Assembly (NCBI GenBank): GCA_947574235.1 | Contig: CANPIU010000014.1 | Coordinates: 1 to 39,394 of the forward strand | Source: an uncultured Clostridium sp. | GTDB taxonomy: Bacteria > Bacillota > Clostridia > TANB77 > CAG-508 | DNA length: 39,394 nt | Direction: 5' to 3' | In this document: piece by piece, positions 36,224 through 39,394 of the stretch | How the letters are laid out: every line of letters starts with the position of its first letter | Numbering within the stretch: position 1 is the stretch's first letter | Notes under the pieces: model-generated | Databases searched by the model: none | Seen by the model: the letters and a program-made list of their open reading frames with translations, nothing else | What the model was told of the DNA's origin: nothing | Program-made: the position numbers and the translations under genes

Positions 36224-38420
36224 ATGCAAGAAGAAAAAGAAATAACCATACAAAATGTAATCAATAAAAGAAAACAGCATACGAGAAAAGTGGATAGCAA
36301 GCGAATTATTAAAGCCTATCAGTATGCTAAAAATAACCATGGTGACCAATGTAGACGTTCTGGAGAACCCTATATTATTCATCCTCTTAATGTTGCTTAT
36401 ATTTTAGCGGATATGGGATTAGACGATAGCACTATTTGTGCAGCTCTTTTGCATGACGTAGTAGAAGATACCGAAATAACAGATAAGGATATAAGGCAAG
36501 AATTTGGAAATGAAATTGCAGAAATGGTAGAAGGGGTTACTAAATTAGGTTCTGTTCAATTTGCTTCCATTGAAGAACAACAAGTAGAAGACTATCGAAA
36601 AATGTTTTTAGCCATGGGAAGAGATATTCGTGTTATTCTCATCAAATTAGCAGATAGACTTCACAATATGAGAACCTTAAAGTATCTAAAAAGAGATAGA
36701 CAAATAGCAAATGCCAAAGAAACCATGGAATTATATGCACCATTAGCCAATCGTTTAGGTTTATATTCCATCAAATGGGAATTAGAAGATTTAGGATTTA
36801 AATACTTAAATCCAGAAGAATATCATGACTTAGTAGAAGGAATTAACAAAAAAAGAGAAGAAAGACTTACTTTTATTGAAAAAATCATGCAAGATATTCG
36901 TGTTCAATTAAAAAAACAAAAAATAGAAGCAGAGGTAACACGGAAGAGCCAAGCATTTATATAGTATTTATCGAAAAATGAAAAGAGATAATAAAACACT
37001 TGACCAGATTTACGACTTATTTGCCCTTCGTATCCTAGTGCACTCTATCAAAGACTGTTATGCCGCTTTAGGTGTGGTGCATGAAATGTATAATCCAATG
37101 CCAGGACGATTTAAAGATTATATTGCTGTACCAAAACCAAATATGTATCAGTCTATTCACACTACTTTAGTAGGTGATAAAGGAACCCCTTTTGAAGTGC
37201 AAATTCGTACATGGGACATGCATCGAATTGCTGAATTTGGTATCGCAGCCCATTGGGCTTATAAAGAAGCCAATTATTTTGGAAAAAAGACCTCTGTTAA
37301 AGTAGAAGAGGATAAATTAGCTTGGCTAAGGGAAACCTTAGAGTGGCAAAAAGAAATGCAAGACCCACAGGAATTTTTAAACACGTTAAAGACCGAATTA
37401 TTTGAAGATGAAGTATATGTCTTTACGCCAAAAGGAGCCATCAAAGTTTTGCCAAGAGATGCCACACCAATTGACTTTGCCTATACCATCCATGCAGAAA
37501 TTGGTCATCATATGACAGGGTGTAAAATCAATAGTAAAATGATGCCAATTATCACTCCTTTAAAGAGTGGAGATATTGTGGAAATTATCACTTCTGATAG
37601 TTCCAAAGGACCAAGTCGAGATTGGCTTAAATTTGTAAAAAGTACCAGTGCTAAAAACAAAATTTTAGGTTGGTTTAAAAAAGCCCAAAAAGCAGAAAAC
37701 ATTGAACGTGGAAAAGAACTAATTGAAAAGGAATTAAAGCGAATTGGTTTTAGCTATGCAGATTTATTTAAGCCAGAGTATTTAGAGCCAATGCTAGATA
37801 AATATAAATATAAAAACTTAGAAGAAATGTATGCAGCCGTTGGATTTGGAGCGAATTCTTCTGTCAAAGTAATTGCTAAGATGCTACAAGAGTATCGAAA
37901 GGAACATGAAGAGGAAAACATTGAAGCTAAAATTGAAGAATTAGCCAAAGCCAGGCTAAAAAAACCAAAACCATCTACTTCAGGTGTTATTGTAAAAGGA
38001 ATTGACAATTGTTTAGTGAAATTATCGAAATGTTGTAACCCACTACCTGGTGATGAAATCGTAGGATATATTACCAAAGGAAGAGGGGTATCGGTTCACA
38101 GAAAAGATTGTGTAAATGTGGGCGATTTGTTTACAGAAGAAAATCGTATGATTGACGTAGAGTGGTATCAGGAACATGAGACTTCTTATCAAGTAGATAT
38201 TGTCGTTTATTCTAATGATAGAAGTGGTTTATTAGTAGATATCCTAAAAGAAATAGGAACTACTAAAGCCAAAATATTAGGCGTTAATACGAAAACCACC
38301 AAAGAAGGCATTGCGATTATGGATATTACCTTAGAAATTGATAACTTAGAAGAACTAAACAAAGCCCAAAGGGCAATTCGCAAAGTAGATAGCGTGTATG
38401 AAGTAAGAAGAAAGAAGTAG
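36224..38420 (+). CDS. relA: Bifunctional (p)ppGpp synthetase/hydrolase, +1 CGG shift between the two activities
   Basis: RelA/SpoT-family protein that makes and breaks the alarmone (p)ppGpp. The product is 731 aa if C36941 is skipped, the normal length. The hydrolase HD domain has GEPYIIHPLN (His53) and LLHDVVEDT (His77-Asp78). The synthetase has GRAKHLYSIYRKM and LFALRILV, then TGS (VYVFTPKGAIKVLP), a Cys-rich segment (KCCNPLPGDEIVGY) and a C-terminal ACT domain. The shift falls after residue 239, exactly at the GRAKHLYSI opening of the synthetase. Unshifted, translation ends at 36964 with a 246-aa HD-only protein. AAGGGGTG precedes the ATG. Confidence 0.96.
36941..36944 (+). other. Candidate +1 recoding site in relA (ACA C GGA)
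   Basis: Zero-frame CGG at 36941-36943, seven codons before a zero-frame TAG. Skipping C joins Thr239 to Gly240 of the conserved GRxKHxYSIY motif. Confidence 0.77.
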
Positions 38421-38429
38421 TGTGAATTG

Positions 38430-38741
38430 GGGACGTTTCCTTTTGCACATTTTTGTGCATTTGGGACATATCTCTAATTTAAAAGGACAATAGTATTTCT
38501 TAAAAAATGATAAATTATCAAAAATGCTTGTTCAAGCTGATTTCCTAAGAATATCTCAATTCATAATAGGGCAGCTCCCACTTAAGAGCGTGGACGCTTT
38601 CCCTATTATGAATTGAGAAATTCTAGTAAAAATCACTTTCAATGCGCTTTTTTCAAATTTATAATTTTTTAAGAAATATCTAATTATTAAAAATGGAGAT
38701 GTGTCCCAAATGCACAAAAATGTGCAAAAGGAAACGTCCCA
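38430..38741. mobile_element. About 310-bp palindromic MITE-like element
   Basis: The left end GGACGTTTCCTTTTGCACA... and the right end form an inverted repeat of about 40 bases, identical over the outer part, each containing the small palindrome TGCACA-TTTT-TGTGCA. Further in, ATTTCTTAAAAAAT is matched in inverted order, and the centre holds a perfect 17-base pair CTCAATTCATAATAGGG (38555-38571) with its complement (38601-38617). No open frame inside. It fills the gap between relA and the HD gene and looks like a non-autonomous element or large RNA hairpin. Confidence 0.75.
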
Positions 38742-38763
38742 AAAGAACAAGGAGGAAAGAAAG

Positions 38764-39327
38764 ATGAATAGAGAAGAAGCATTTGAAATTTTAAAGAAAT
38801 ATATGAAGGGTGAAAAATATATTAAACACTCATTAGCCGTAGAAGCAATTATGAAAGGACTAGCTAAAAAATTAGAACCAGAAAAGGAAGAATATTGGGG
38901 AATTGTTGGGTTATTACATGATTTAGATGAAGAACAATGTAATTGGCAAGAGCATCCAGAAGTCCATGGGAAAACAGCAGTGGAGCTTTTGAAAAAAGAG
39001 GGAATTGAGGATGAAGTGTTATTTGATGCCATTTGTGCTCATAATCCAGCATCAGGAGTAAAGGCCACCACCACTTTGCAAAAAGCAGTGTATGCAGCTG
39101 ACCCAATGAGTGGTTTTTGTAATGCTATTGCTTTATGCTATCCTGATAAAAAGATTGCCAGTGTTAAAATAAAATCTGTCTTAAAAAGAATTCCAGAGAA
39201 AAGATTTGCAGCAGGTGCCAATCGTGAAGCTATGCTATCCATAGAAAAGCTTGGTATTGAGATGGAAGAATTTGCAGAAATAGCCTTAAATTCTATGAAA
39301 GAAATTGCAGAGGAACTAGGATTATAA
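38764..39327 (+). CDS. HD-domain phosphohydrolase-like protein
   Basis: A 187-aa HD-superfamily protein. The motifs KHSLAVEAIM, LLHDLDEEQC and ICAHNP give the metal-binding His, HD and a further His; HDIG-type members of this size hydrolyse phosphate esters of nucleotides or related substrates, but the substrate is unknown. The ATG at 38764 is chosen because AAGGAGG lies just upstream; an earlier in-frame ATG at 38701 falls inside the MITE-like element. The gene is flanked by an exact 18-base inverted repeat (38732-38749 and 39328-39345). Confidence 0.85.
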   Translation: MNREEAFEILKKYMKGEKYIKHSLAVEAIMKGLAKKLEPEKEEYWGIVGLLHDLDEEQCNWQEHPEVHGKTAVELLKKEGIEDEVLFDAICAHNPASGVKATTTLQKAVYAADPMSGFCNAIALCYPDKKIASVKIKSVLKRIPEKRFAAGANREAMLSIEKLGIEMEEFAEIALNSMKEIAEELGL

Positions 39328-39345
39328 TGTTCTTTTGGGACGTTT
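39328..39345. repeat. Inverted partner of the repeat left of the HD gene
   Basis: TGTTCTTTTGGGACGTTT is the exact reverse complement of 38732-38749. The remaining bases to the window end are A-rich without a visible gene. Confidence 0.75.
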
Positions 39346-39394
39346 ATTTTTTGACAAAAAATTTCAAAAAAAAACCAACCAAAAATAAAAAAAG

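Noticed and set aside
2073..36944. CGG reassigned to another amino acid, as known for some bacteria
   Set aside because: Reading CGG as any amino acid keeps the zero frame, which runs into stops within a few codons and loses conserved sequence. Only skipping a base restores the proteins.
2073..36944. Random sequencing or assembly errors as the cause of all frame breaks
   Set aside because: Not excluded, but eight breaks all at an in-phase CGG before a Gly codon, with none in other contexts and with a T as the extra base at one site, is hard to explain by random error. Kept as the main rival hypothesis.

Overview
The window is AT-rich DNA (roughly one third G+C by eye) from a low-GC Gram-positive bacterium, most likely a spore-forming Clostridia. 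Support comes from the spore protease gene gpr, a YtxC-like sporulation gene, an Asp23/AmaP/DUF2273 envelope module, the nusB-xseA-xseB operon, strong AGGAGG ribosome sites and TTGNNN-17-TATAAT promoters. I cannot name the species. No tRNA, rRNA, CRISPR array or prophage was seen.

Layout. 1-170: tail of an Rpn-type nuclease gene. 210-8974, all rightward: priA, def, fmt, asp23-amaP-DUF2273, nusB, xseA, xseB, a DUF212 membrane protein and a protein with four helix-turn-helix segments. 9004-10668: fhs. 10733-20396: accessory block with a Fic-like protein, an MFS-like protein, two pairs of ABC exporters and an AraC-type regulator. 20507-20918: nucleotidyltransferase antitoxin with a dead HEPN partner. 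21148-26517: uvrA, a possible structured RNA, gpr and two membrane proteins. 26544-30083, leftward: ytxC-like, a GH57 enzyme and a DUF4912 protein. 30295-33693: tandem pair of AAA-ATPase/nuclease genes, the first broken by a deletion. 34197-39327: recJ, a small leftward membrane gene, relA and an HD-domain gene. Dispersed palindromic repeats built on GTCCC/GGGAC lie between many genes.

The main discovery is a recoding pattern. Six otherwise normal genes (priA, two ABC exporter genes, uvrA, the second AAA/nuclease gene, relA) are each interrupted by one or two +1 frameshifts, eight in all. At every one the zero-frame codon is CGG and the frame is restored by skipping its C and reading GGA or GGT (Gly): NNN-C-GGN. 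A hand scan of all genes found about 70 CGG trinucleotides in the other two phases, all harmless, and only one other in-phase CGG, five codons from the end of a small gene. CGG therefore seems not to be used as a normal sense codon here. The simplest model is that CGG is unassigned or hungry and the ribosome shifts +1 to Gly, so frameshifts landing on CGG are tolerated or exploited. Systematic sequencing error is the main rival and fits less well, because the phase is always the same and, by comparison with a paralogue, the extra base at one site is a T rather than a C.
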